A stretch of 64,000 nt of DNA from Adiantum capillus-veneris. Lineage: Eukaryota > Streptophyta > Polypodiopsida > Polypodiales > Pteridaceae. A model generated the notes under the pieces. It ran no database searches. It saw nothing but the letters and a program-made list of their open reading frames with translations, and was not told the origin of the DNA. The translations under genes and the position numbers were made by a program. The stretch lies in NCBI GenBank assembly GCA_014529385.2, contig CM043947.1, positions 115,585,587-115,649,586 on the forward strand, read 5' to 3'. This document shows, piece after piece, positions 35,745 to 45,624 of the stretch (the first letter of the stretch is position 1; each line of letters begins with the position of its first letter).

Positions 35745-35980
35745 TTTAGCTCCTTCTTATCACACGATAAGAAATGTTTTCTTGGACAAATATTACATCA
35801 AAGTCAAAGAGCGTGTTGGCAAAATAATACTTGGAAATATTTCGCTTTCAGGATGTACGATTGGGAGTGGTGGTTGGTCAAATGTTCAAAGAAGACCGTT
35901 GATGAATGTAATGCTGGTTTATCCAAGGGGAGAAACATTTATAACGGCGATTGATAGTTTTGGTGCAATTAAAAGTGGCG
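35745..35980 (+). pseudogene. hAT transposase, N-terminal part of the catalytic region
   Basis: APSYHTIRNVFLDKYY, then GWSNVQRRPLMNVMLVYP and FITAIDSFGAIKSG are the conserved start of the DUF659-like domain in plant hAT transposases. It stops at the giant element's LTR. The next expected residues (SGKYIFEVLINVIKEIG) occur on the minus strand at 13,464, so a single transposase gene was split by the retroelement and then by an inversion. Confidence 0.88.
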
Positions 35981-36912
35981 TTGAGCAGCAGAGGATCACA
36001 CCCACATTTTTGCTCACACTCATCATTTTGTAACCATTGATAGTAATAAATGTCTTTCCGACATTAATTTTGATTTGAGCCATTCATTAAGTAACGGGAC
36101 TCAATTGAGTTTCCAGCTTGTAATCCCGAAGTAATTTCACTTGCTAATGTAATTAGTTAGAGATGTTCTCACCTCCAAGGTTGAGGTATATAAGCCAAAG
36201 TTTTTGTAACCTAAGGGGGATTCAGATTATTAAGGAAAGTGAGTTTTTGAGCGCCGTGACTGTGTCTGAGAGAGAGAGAGAGAGAGTCTTATCTACTTGC
36301 TACGCGAGCTACGGAGCCACCATTGGAGAAGCGACACCGCCATTGTGTTAGCAACGGCGAGAGCTACGCACAGATACCAAGAGTGTGCGCTATCGACTTC
36401 TATGTGTGGTAAGTTCCTACGAGCTTCGGTGTGAGTTTTCTTCCAACTCGTGTGTCGGAATTGAGCGTGTAGCATATCTATAGAACCACAACGAGTAGAG
36501 CTACATATTAGTACCATCGGGGTCAAGTTTCGATCACCTGTATTTTTTGGCCTGTCTTCATACGCGTTTACCGCACGGAGTGGTTATAGGTTGAGTTTGC
36601 AGTTCAAGTCTTTAGGGTGTTGTTCTTACCTAGTGTATAGACTTCCCCTTGAGTTTGAGATCGATTCAATGATTCTAGATCCTGTTTCGTATAACATTCG
36701 TTCGTAGTATGGATTTCAGTCACTTGCGTATTTTAGAACTTAGATTTGATTTCCTTAGTAGTGATTGTCATTAGAAGGTCGAGTAAGTGATTTGACACCC
36801 ACCTAGTTGTTTCCATGCGCCTGCGGGTCAAGCTCCCTCCTCGTCTGACAAATTCTGTTGTTGGTTGAGTTCTCGCTATTTAGCTTCCGCTAGCGGCGTA
36901 ACCGCCTTAACA
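35981..36912 (+). repeat. 5' LTR of the giant Ty3 element (931 bp)
   Basis: TGAGCAGCAGAGG ... CGCCTTAACA, partner of 13,465-14,395. It is preceded by AGTGGC (35,974-35,979), identical to the bases beyond the other LTR, i.e. the target duplication. The long ORF it contains on the minus strand is present in both LTR copies and is not supported as a gene. Confidence 0.93.
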
Positions 36913-36934
36913 TTTGGCGTCGTTGCAGGGGACG
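36913..36934 (+). promoter_or_regulatory. Primer-binding site of the giant element
   Basis: TTTGGCGTCGTTGCAGGGGA directly follows the LTR. It is close to the TGGCGCCGTTGCCGGGG site used by many plant Ty3 elements of the Tat/Athila group, which pairs with the 3' end of tRNA-Asp. Confidence 0.85.
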
Positions 36935-37450
36935 AGAGCCCTAAGTAAGTGACCTTAGACTAATCCTACGAGGTGAGTCGTATAAACTACTTTGTATACT
37001 TTAGTTAGAAAAGATCTAGGAGTGGTGGACTCCGAAGATCTCGAGAGATACTAGGAAGTGGGGTATTCCTGGGTCTTCCGTGTTGACAGTAGTTTTAGTT
37101 TAGCTTAGATTTGTTTGTTGTTTTGTTGGTGTTGAGTAGTTGTTGATAGAAGAAGAATTTGCTAGTCCGTGAGTGGCAGTGGATCTCTTTAAAATCACAA
37201 TTACCAAACCCATTTTATGATTAGGAATAGCTTAGGTAGAACTTCATTTGATCCTGATCTAGAGATAGTAATCATTGGAGTATTTGCTTGATATGGTTGA
37301 TTGCATGTTAGATCACTAAACCATCGAGTTAGTAGTGAAACTTGCAATAAACAAAAGTTAGAGAAATTTTCTGTGTATCTGGGAGTTGCTGAGCACTTGA
37401 GAAAGCTTTAGGAAGGATTCTGTGCCAAAAAACTGGAAATCTGCAACTTT

Positions 37451-38168
37451 AGACATCATACGCGTATGATGTCTAAATAACCAAACAGAGACCAAAACAG
37501 AAATTTTGACTTTACTAGAGTGTTCAAAAAGAGGGTTATACCCTAATTTCAACTTAAAACAAGAGCATTAACACTCAAAGAAACCCAAAAAGACAAGTCG
37601 GAGTCCAGAAACGCAAAGAATAGGAAATTTTGGATTCAGATCTTGTTTTTACATTCAAACCTGACAAAAACACTTGAAACTCAATTATAAACATTGGAGA
37701 AGGCTTAAAACCAAGAATAGTCAAAATCAGGGACAAAAGACATCATACGCGTATAATGTCTTTTAGCACATCCACTGCTTATTTTTTATATCTGACCTGA
37801 CAAGTTTGTTACAAACACTGTAGAAAGCATAAATATCAAGTCTTGATCCAAATTGATGAAAAAGACATCATACGCGTATGATGTCTTTGACTTAATTTTG
37901 GACATATTTTGATACTTTGCCAACACAGATCCATTGTAATAGCTGTCTAGAGGTTATATTTCAAGTTTCATCCCATTTGGATCACAATTGACCCAAAACA
38001 AGTCAAAAGCAAAAAATTGCCAAGAAAAGCCTAAATTAGCCATAACTTGCTCAAACAGAGTTCAAACTGAATTTTGTGAGTGGACAGAGCATAAGGGGGC
38101 TACTGAGAGTGAGCATAACCAAAATAGTCCAAATCTATGAACAAAGACATCATACGCGTATAATGTCT
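37451..38168 (+). repeat. Four 24-bp palindromes in the gag leader
   Basis: Half-site AGACATCATACG plus its reverse complement, perfect at 37,451 and 37,863, with one change at 37,738 and 38,145. Spacings are 287, 125 and 282 bp, parallel to 285, 135 and 283 in the leader at 17,891-18,617. The last copy ends 168 bp before ATG 38,336. The 36,935-37,450 stretch of the leader shows no gene and no further copy. Confidence 0.93.
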
Positions 38169-38335
38169 TTTTCAGCATAACTGCAACAAAATTTTCACTT
38201 GATGAAACAGAAGTTGTCCAACTGACAAGATTAAACAATTGACCAAGTATCAATCAGTTTGGATCAATTCTGACCACAGAAACTTGGGAAAACAAATTGC
38301 CGAGACGGAAAAGTTAAAGTCCTTTAGGGGAATTG

Positions 38336-39250
38336 ATGAATTTGAGATCGGACAGGAATCTCCAGAATAACCAACCAAAACAAGGGGAACAAGCAAGTGT
38401 CATATCAACCGAGGGAAGTGTAAACCAAAGTTGGGTGCAACCATTAGAGCCGATCTTTGAAGGAAGTGTTTCTGATACTTCTTCAGAGAGATCTTGCGAG
38501 ATTTTCACTGAACACTTGGAACACTTGAACCTGAACAACAGAGAAAATATGGCAGCAGGATCATCAAACCCTTCCGCCACAATGAAGCTATTGTTCATAA
38601 AATATCAGTACGACAATGAGCAAGGTGCCAAGATCTACAAAGATGGAATGGACCGCTATTGTGTAAAGATAGAAGATAGACCTAGTGAGTTCAAGGACTT
38701 AGTACCTGTGAGCTATAGCGAAGATAGATATCTAGATGACGAGGGTACCATGTACTTGGTAGTCCTAAACCCTAACATTGTGGAAAAGTGGGGATTGATG
38801 GGCACCAAAGCCAAGGTAGATGAAGAACTCGAGGAGAAAGCACTAATAATGAACTTCCCTGATGCGAGGTTAAGAAGAGAGAATGAAACTACAAGGATCA
38901 ACACTGATAACATCTATGTGGGGCTATACAAAAATAATAATGGGGAGCAAGATCTCTATTATAGATGTGAAGAAGCCTACACTGGAGAGTTGACAGACCA
39001 AAAAAGACTTTATGTATTTACCTACACAGAGGGATCGGAAGTGAAAATTGCCGCTTACGACAAGTATGGGAGGCAATACTCAACAATGGGCAAGAAAGAA
39101 TTAGAAGGATATACATACTTTGGGGGACCACTACATCAGTATTATGTTACTTCTAGCTCACAAAGACCAGCACCAACAAATGGAGTGCAAAACCCAATGA
39201 CAACAGGAGGACAAAGAACTCAGGCTGCTGACTCTTTCAGTCAACCTTAG
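38336..39250 (+). CDS. ORF1 upstream of gag in the giant element
   Basis: 304 codons from the first ATG after the palindromic leader. It starts MNLRSDRNLQNNQPKQGEQ and has a Ser-rich N-terminal 90 residues. A compact region of about 170 residues follows (CVKIEDRPSEFKDLVPVSY, RTRINTDNIYVGLYKNN-like, RLYVFTYTEGSEVKIAAYDK), then a Gln/Thr-rich end. I recognise no family. It stops at TAG 39,248 in the same frame as gag, so it may be the N-terminus of an ORF1-gag protein made by readthrough or before a CAG-to-TAG change. Ogre-type elements also have an unrelated ORF before gag. Confidence 0.7.
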   Translation: MNLRSDRNLQNNQPKQGEQASVISTEGSVNQSWVQPLEPIFEGSVSDTSSERSCEIFTEHLEHLNLNNRENMAAGSSNPSATMKLLFIKYQYDNEQGAKIYKDGMDRYCVKIEDRPSEFKDLVPVSYSEDRYLDDEGTMYLVVLNPNIVEKWGLMGTKAKVDEELEEKALIMNFPDARLRRENETTRINTDNIYVGLYKNNNGEQDLYYRCEEAYTGELTDQKRLYVFTYTEGSEVKIAAYDKYGRQYSTMGKKELEGYTYFGGPLHQYYVTSSSQRPAPTNGVQNPMTTGGQRTQAADSFSQP

Positions 39251-41758
39251 TACTCGAAGCCCGGACCAATGGGATCATTACATTCCAGAGAGTCAATGGA
39301 TACGAATCGAGGTAGTGCAGTTCCAATCCCCACATATACCACTCCACGTCCAAGGTTCGAAGCGGAACCATCACATTTACCTCCTAGTAGTAGATTCAGG
39401 GCAGGGGAACCGACAAGGGTAACCCATGAAGTCCATGATGCTAGAGAAAGCTTTAGCCGGGACACAGGAGAAATGAGATTGGTAGCAGACCATAGACGTA
39501 TGAGACCATCGCAAGTAGCCAAGTGTATGCCAAAGAAGTATGGTGATTTAGGAGATCCGTATGCACCTGTGTCACTCTTTAAGCAAGTCTTAAGAGCTGA
39601 GCAGATAACAGATTTCCATACACAATACGAGGGATTTGGTCTTACTCTAGAAGGTACGGCATTGACATGGTTTCAACCACTGAACAGAGGGGGATTCCAT
39701 GACATTGACCATTTGCTAAGAGAGTTTGCTGAGGAATTCTCAAAACGAGGGATTAAGCACAATACGGTCTCACAAATATATGCTTTTAAACAGAGAGAAT
39801 ACGAAAAAGTGAAGGAAGCTTCACTTCGCTTCAAACAATACATTGAGAGATTTCCAGTACGTGAACAACCACAAGATGACAGACTATCTGTTCTCTTTAT
39901 TGAAGGATTGAGAAACGACACTCTCAAGAAGGACTTGCACTTGAAAGCTTGTACAAGTTTCGAGCAAGTAATGAGAGAAGCATTGTACTTAGTGGATAAC
40001 TGTACGGTTTATGGAGAGGTGTCAGCGGATACAGATTTTGCATCTAGTAGCTCTTCCTCCGTAGCGAGCGAGACTACCACTAAAAAGAATGTTCAAACAA
40101 CAACCATGCCAAATGTAGAGCAAATGATAGAAGATGCTCTAAAAAGGATGGCACCATACCAAAAACCATTGCCAAAACCACTGAAATGGTGTGCTATTGA
40201 ACAAAAATGGACAAACCATCCAACAGAGGAGTGCTATTACAACAAAGGGTATGTAAGGGAGCGTCAGTATGCACCTCCTGCTCAATTAGCACCACCTCAG
40301 ATACATCCAGTATCTCGATACCCAACGGGAAATGTATCAGGACCTATGGGGATAGAAAGACCACAACCGGTATTGGGACAACAACCACCTTTACCAGGAG
40401 CAAGACCAGTGGGCATTAGATATGCACCAACCTTAGAGAATCAGGAAGAACAAGCCTTAGTGCCTGTTCAAGCCTATTATGAAGAATCTGGTGCACACAT
40501 GTCTCCAACTGTGTATTACCCACCAGAAGAACCCAAACAACCAGAACCATGGGGCATGATTGGGAATGTTGGAACACCAACAATTACAAGTGCTTCTGAT
40601 GAAGAGAGATACAATTTGGGCGCAAGAACATTGATGCTCATAGCTCATGGAGGGTTAACAGGACAAAGACCATCCTATCCACAAAGGACGAATCAAGTGG
40701 GACCAAGACCAGCACTAGGACCCTGTTACAAGTGTGGAGGTGACCATCTGATGAATGTTTGTCCACATACGGAAATCATTAGAATTAACGCTTATTGCAC
40801 TGAGTGTGGGGTTACTCACTTCATTGAGTATTGTTCAAAGAATCCAAACAAAGTGCAAAAGACGACATTGAATATGCTAGAAACTATTCCTACCAGCAGT
40901 GGGTCCGAAAATAAAACTCTGATACCAACGCAAGTTGTTACTAGAGCTCAAGCTAAGAAAACCACTAGAGAACCTGAGAATGGAAAGTTAGCAACTAAAG
41001 TGGTTAGTCAAGGACCGCGGAGTCAAAGAAACACATGGAAAGCTAGAAAAGCACGCATGAAGTTGAGAAAAGAACGTGAAGACGCTATTCTAGCTGAGGA
41101 ACTAAAGCGAACTAAAGATAGATTAGAAAAACTTGAGAGTCAAAACGGGAAACGAGAGATGAGCCCGGAAAGAACGAAACAAAAGAGTATCAAAGAGACA
41201 ACGAGCTTAAGCTCAGGGGGATCAGTGCTAGTTGACAAAGTACACCAACCATTGGACGCACTGATGAGAGCTTACGAAGCTAGGTTAAAGAACAACCAAA
41301 CACAAGAACAGAGGTGGATGACATACCCAAACGCGGAATTGGAAAAGCAGAGACTTGAAATGTGCCAGAGAATGATCGAGACTGCACAAGCCTTATTAGA
41401 ACCACCAAGACAAACAATGAATTGTGGAACGGAAAACCCAATTCAGCAAGAGACTATCATTTCACGGGTAGCTGAAAAGACTCCCAGTGCACAAAAGCCT
41501 GAAAATACACACAAGGATGACCTCATAGTATTGAACACAACCGATCAGGAGATAGAGAGTTTTCATCCAGTCATACAGAGGTCTTACGGAAGAGATGAGG
41601 ATTACAATGAATTTTGGAAACAAGTGAGAGAGGCAAACTTTGCAAATGAGCTAAGTTGTCAAGCTAATCAGACAAATTGGGAAAAGGACATCAGGAATCC
41701 TCCCATAGTGGAATTTGAGGCAGGATCTCAAGTGGACTTGGATCTGCAATCTTACTAG
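39251..41758 (+). CDS. gag of the giant element
   Basis: About 830 codons, in frame with ORF1. A retrotransposon capsid domain lies at roughly residues 80-250 (FGLTLEGTALTWFQPLNRGG, LLREFAEEFSKRG, LRFKQYIERFPVREQPQDD, LFIEGLRNDTLKKDLH). A Pro/Gln-rich linker follows, then two tandem zinc knuckles of variant C-x2-C-x3-H-x4-C spacing: CYKCGGDHLMNVC and CTECGVTHFIEYC (40,725-40,840). The C-terminal 300 residues are basic and coiled-coil-like (RKARMKLRKEREDAILAEEL). It ends in TAG GGA GAT GGG (41,756) and the frame stays open beyond. Function: virus-like particle coat and RNA binding. Confidence 0.88.
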   Translation, partial: YSKPGPMGSLHSRESMDTNRGSAVPIPTYTTPRPRFEAEPSHLPPSSRFRAGEPTRVTHEVHDARESFSRDTGEMRLVADHRRMRPSQVAKCMPKKYGDLGDPYAPVSLFKQVLRAEQITDFHTQYEGFGLTLEGTALTWFQPLNRGGFHDIDHLLREFAEEFSKRGIKHNTVSQIYAFKQREYEKVKEASLRFKQYIERFPVREQPQDDRLSVLFIEGLRNDTLKKDLHLKACTSFEQVMREALYLVDNCTVYGEVSADTDFASSSSSSVASETTTKKNVQTTTMPNVEQMIEDALKRMAPYQKPLPKPLKWCAIEQKWTNHPTEECYYNKGYVRERQYAPPAQLAPPQIHPVSRYPTGNVSGPMGIERPQPVLGQQPPLPGARPVGIRYAPTLENQEEQALVPVQAYYEESGAHMSPTVYYPPEEPKQPEPWGMIGNVGTPTITSASDEERYNLGARTLMLIAHGGLTGQRPSYPQRTNQVGPRPALGPCYKCGGDHLMNVCPHTEIIRINAYCTECGVTHFIEYCSKNPNKVQKTTLNMLETIPTSSGSENKTLIPTQVVTRAQAKKTTREPENGKLATKVVSQGPRSQRNTWKARKARMKLRKEREDAILAEELKRTKDRLEKLESQNGKREMSPERTKQKSIKETTSLSSGGSVLVDKVHQPLDALMRAYEARLKNNQTQEQRWMTYPNAELEKQRLEMCQRMIETAQALLEPPRQTMNCGTENPIQQETIISRVAEKTPSAQKPENTHKDDLIVLNTTDQEIESFHPVIQRSYGRDEDYNEFWKQVREANFANELSCQANQTNWEKDIRNPPIVEFEAGSQVDLDLQSY

Positions 41759-42184
41759 GGAGATGGGGGCTCTGTTAGAACAATGGAGAGCAAACCTCAT
41801 TCACTGAATACCTTACCTTCATACTTAGGAGAGTATGAAGCAAAATCCGAGATTAGAGCACTTCCCTCACGAAGAATCTCATCAGAAAAAGTCATGGATT
41901 CGCAAGGATTGATAGAGATCTTGTCAACACCAGTGACATGCACTATCACTCTAGCTGAGCTTTTGAGGCTAAGACCACATATGTGGACCACTGTAGGAAA
42001 ATGCTTGGAGAAATTTGGGATAAAAGACCCAACATCGAGACTACAAGAGGGTATACAAGAGCTGAGCAAACCACAAAAGAACGTTAAGCCTGTACCCTTA
42101 AACAAGGTCGGAGAGTATTGCGAAGGTGAAGAGGGGAATACAACCTTACCATTTGAATTCCAAGGAACACGATGGCAATACTAG
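41759..42184 (+). CDS. gag-protease linker of the giant element
   Basis: About 140 codons continuing the gag frame after TAG 41,756 (SKPHSLNTLPSYLGEY, VTCTITLAELLRLRPHMWTT) and ending GTRWQY-stop. The sequence leads naturally into the protease active site ILDSGAG, which starts in the -1 frame 12 bases before this stop. No classic slippery heptamer is visible at the overlap, so a one-base deletion is as likely as programmed frameshifting. Confidence 0.7.
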   Translation, partial: GDGGSVRTMESKPHSLNTLPSYLGEYEAKSEIRALPSRRISSEKVMDSQGLIEILSTPVTCTITLAELLRLRPHMWTTVGKCLEKFGIKDPTSRLQEGIQELSKPQKNVKPVPLNKVGEYCEGEEGNTTLPFEFQGTRWQY

Positions 42185-45100
42185 ACAGCGGAGCTGGGGT
42201 AGCCATTGCTACAAAAGAAATCTGGAAAAAATGGGGGAAACCAGCAATAAGGAAGACTAGGTTGAAACTCCAATTAGCAGATGGACACATAGAGAAACCT
42301 ATGGGGTTATTAGAGAAAGTCGTAGTGACTTCTTGCGGCATTGAATACGAACATACTTTTGCTATTGTCAATTTTGGCAAGGAGAATAACTATGGTATCA
42401 TACTGGGAAGACCATTCATGAGACAGTTGAAAATGGTCCAGGATTGGGGCTACGATCACATATACCTGAGAAATATGGAAACCACTACACGTGTGAACCT
42501 GAAAGATCATAGCTACAAAGATGTGAACCGAACACCGGTAGAGGAGTTTGATCTAGCTACTTTGGCGGCATCCGAATTTCCAGCTTGGTTAGGTAAGCCC
42601 AAGGAGTTATGGATGTGTGGAGCCTCGAAATGTGGAAGTCTGAGGCGAGAAGAATATGTTTTAGAAAGGGCTATCGAAGACGAAACTTATATGGGAGAAC
42701 CCTTTCCAAAGGACACGCTTGAACCATTAGAATGGACACACATTCTAGCAACCCTAGATGTTTGTGCAATTCCGGATGGTCCCACAACAAAATTTTGCGA
42801 CAAAGACGGGTACGACGTTGTTTCGTACTTCATGTTGAGAACTATACTCGAAAAAGAAACTAAAAAGAACGATATACTGGAAAAGGAAGATGAAGAAGAG
42901 GTGTTTCACGACATTCCCGATCATCCAGAGTGGGGAAATGAAGCAGACAACGATTCAACGAAAAATTCAAGCGGAAACGAAGAAACTATAACGGATGTCC
43001 GATTTTATGATTTTCCGAACCAAACTAAACAACGCCAGAAACTCTATAGAGCAAAGAGAAAAACAAAGGGGGCTAGAACCAATCCGATGCCTAGAATAAG
43101 AGGAAAAAATCAATTCCTAATGCTAGTAAAGGCGGAAGATTGTGCTAAGGACAAGATTTCTGGAAGAATGAGAGGCAATGATCAAAAGAGCTTACGAAAA
43201 GACAAAAGAAACTCAAGAAATCAAGTTCAAAGGAATGAAACGAAAACTGAAACAGAAAAATCAGAAAAGAACAAGCACAACAGAGAACACACGGAGTCCA
43301 AGTTAGAACGTAGAAACAAGTACAGAGAGCTCAAGAAAACTCTGAAAGAAGTTTGGACGACAGAAATTGAGAGTGAAAAGGACGAAAACGCCAAAATCAA
43401 GGAAAACATGGATGTTTCCTCTCACTACAGGAAATTCACAATAGAGGATAGGAAGGTGGTATTAACCCAACCTATTCAAGAGAGAAGGGAGAACGAATCT
43501 TATGACGGACCGGAGGATGCAAAAAAAGTTGATTTAGCAACTTCAGGTGAGACACCTAGACCGGTGTACATAGCCACAGATTTGTCTCCAGACGAGGAAG
43601 AGAGACTTTTGAGTCTTCTCCGAGAGTACAGGGATGTGTTTGCATGGTCTTATAAGGACTTAAATGGAGTTGACCCATCAATATGCCAACACACAATCCC
43701 ACTAAAACAAGATGCAAAGCCTAGCAGACAGAGACCATACACATATAATGATACGTTTGCTAAGCAAATCAAAGAAGAGATAGATAAGCTAATGGAAGCT
43801 GAATTCATATACGAGATTGAACACACCGATTGGGTATCTCCGATTGTGGTGGTACCCAAGAAGAACGGAAAACTCCAAGTGTGTGTCAACTTAAAGAAAG
43901 TGAATGCTGCAACAATCAGGGACAATTATCCCCTGCCGATAACTGATCATGTTCTAGAGCGTCTATCAGGGAAAACAACATACTCCTTTCTTGATGGTTT
44001 TTCAGGATATAACCAGCTAGCCATAGCACCGGCAGATCAACATAAAACAGCTTTTGCAACGGAGTGGGGAATTCATGCTTATCGGGTTATGCCTTTTGGT
44101 CTAACCAATGCTCCCGCAACCTTCCAGAGGCTGATGACGCATGCTTTCAAAGAATACTTAAGGTTGTTTCTAGAAATATACATGGATGACTTATGTGTAC
44201 ATTCTCTTCTGAGAGATGAGCATCTAGAACACCTAAGAAAAGTATTTGAGAAATGTAGGACATATCGCATTTGTCTCAATCCTGAGAAATGTGTGTTTAT
44301 GGTCCGACAGGGCAGAATTCTGGGACATATTGTCTCACAAAACGGAATATCCACGGATTTAGAGAAGATAAAAGTTATAGTGGATATGCCTAGACCAACC
44401 AATGCGAAACAAGTACAGAGCTTTATGGGACATTGCGGATATTATAGACGATTCATTTACATGTACGCTATAATAGGCCAACCACTTTACAGGCTAATAG
44501 TGAACTTTGAATGGACAGAGGAGTGTGAGGAATCATTCAAGAAATTGAAAGAGACACTCATTACTGCTCCAGTCTTGAAATCACCAGATTGGGAGAAGAT
44601 ATTCCATGTGCATATAGATGCTTCGGCATATGCAATAGGATGCATTCTGGCTCAGCCAGAAGAAGGAAACATGGATTTTCCTATCTGTTACGCCAGTCGA
44701 CAGCTCAACAATGCAGAGAAGAATTACACCACAACAGAGCGAGAAGGATTAGGAATGGTATATGCTGTGAAGAAATTTTGGAATTATCTTCTAGCCAACA
44801 AGTTTGTGTTTTTTACGGATCACCAAGCCTTGCTCTACCTAGTGAATAAACCATGCAATACCGGGAGAATAGTGAGATGGTTCATTATCTTACTGGAATT
44901 CGACTTTATGGTAGTAGTAAAGAAAGGAAAAACACATCTTAGAGCTGATCATCTTTCGCGATTGACGAATGGAGAAGACCCTATAGGAGTAGATGACGAC
45001 ATGCCTGACGCGTACTTGTTCAACATAGAAATGATACCGAAGTGGTCTCAAAATGTCGTTAGCCTCTTAACCTATGGAGGAGAGTTTGATAGAAGAGAAT

Positions 45101-45624
45101 ACAACCAGAAACATATTGCTATTCAGCAATCCAAGAATCTTCAATTGGTTGCAGGAAGGTTGTACCAATTGAGAAATGATCATGTTTTACGACTATGCAT
45201 TAATCCTGAGGAATATAATATATATCTGTGCGAAGCACATGTTCAGGAATGTGCATTTCATTGTTCAAGAAGGAACACATATAGGAATTTGTTACAATTG
45301 GGAGTCTATTGTCCAGGAATGAAAGAAAGCGTACATGAATATGTCACTGTATGTATTATATGTTCATCAAAACCGCCAGCAGAGTATTCGACATTATATC
45401 AGATAATGATCGCTTCGGAATGGAGTCAGTATATTGTTGAATATCTCACAAATAGAACTTTCCCAGAAGGAACGTCAAAAGCTCGTCAAAAATCTGTAGA
45501 GACAGAAGCTAGAGATTTCGCTTTAATAGGAGATCAACTCTATAAGAGAGGTAAAGACAACCAGCTTAGGATTTGCGCATCAGAGTCTGAGAATGTGATA
45601 ATCCTGAAGCTCATGGAGGAGTAG
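42172..45624 (+). CDS. Protease, reverse transcriptase and RNase H (pol) of the giant element
   Basis: 1,150 codons. Retropepsin: ILDSGAGVAIAT at residues 3-14 and YGIILGRPF near 77. After a charged linker (residues 240-450) come the RT blocks: DWVSPIVVVPKKNGKLQVCV, FLDGFSGYNQL, GLTNAPATFQRLM and IYMDDLCVHS with intact catalytic Asp pair (about 44,185). Gypsy RNase H follows with HIDASAYAIG, TTEREGLG, FTDHQAL and RADHLSRL, all catalytic residues kept. Residues 955-1,070 form a first integrase-type zinc domain and 1,082 onward a second. The ORF ends at TAG 45,622 only because of a one-base shift near 45,605; the true continuation is in the next entry. There is no archaeal-type second RNase H, unlike elements C and E. 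Confidence 0.92.
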   Translation: MAILDSGAGVAIATKEIWKKWGKPAIRKTRLKLQLADGHIEKPMGLLEKVVVTSCGIEYEHTFAIVNFGKENNYGIILGRPFMRQLKMVQDWGYDHIYLRNMETTTRVNLKDHSYKDVNRTPVEEFDLATLAASEFPAWLGKPKELWMCGASKCGSLRREEYVLERAIEDETYMGEPFPKDTLEPLEWTHILATLDVCAIPDGPTTKFCDKDGYDVVSYFMLRTILEKETKKNDILEKEDEEEVFHDIPDHPEWGNEADNDSTKNSSGNEETITDVRFYDFPNQTKQRQKLYRAKRKTKGARTNPMPRIRGKNQFLMLVKAEDCAKDKISGRMRGNDQKSLRKDKRNSRNQVQRNETKTETEKSEKNKHNREHTESKLERRNKYRELKKTLKEVWTTEIESEKDENAKIKENMDVSSHYRKFTIEDRKVVLTQPIQERRENESYDGPEDAKKVDLATSGETPRPVYIATDLSPDEEERLLSLLREYRDVFAWSYKDLNGVDPSICQHTIPLKQDAKPSRQRPYTYNDTFAKQIKEEIDKLMEAEFIYEIEHTDWVSPIVVVPKKNGKLQVCVNLKKVNAATIRDNYPLPITDHVLERLSGKTTYSFLDGFSGYNQLAIAPADQHKTAFATEWGIHAYRVMPFGLTNAPATFQRLMTHAFKEYLRLFLEIYMDDLCVHSLLRDEHLEHLRKVFEKCRTYRICLNPEKCVFMVRQGRILGHIVSQNGISTDLEKIKVIVDMPRPTNAKQVQSFMGHCGYYRRFIYMYAIIGQPLYRLIVNFEWTEECEESFKKLKETLITAPVLKSPDWEKIFHVHIDASAYAIGCILAQPEEGNMDFPICYASRQLNNAEKNYTTTEREGLGMVYAVKKFWNYLLANKFVFFTDHQALLYLVNKPCNTGRIVRWFIILLEFDFMVVVKKGKTHLRADHLSRLTNGEDPIGVDDDMPDAYLFNIEMIPKWSQNVVSLLTYGGEFDRREYNQKHIAIQQSKNLQLVAGRLYQLRNDHVLRLCINPEEYNIYLCEAHVQECAFHCSRRNTYRNLLQLGVYCPGMKESVHEYVTVCIICSSKPPAEYSTLYQIMIASEWSQYIVEYLTNRTFPEGTSKARQKSVETEARDFALIGDQLYKRGKDNQLRICASESENVIILKLMEE

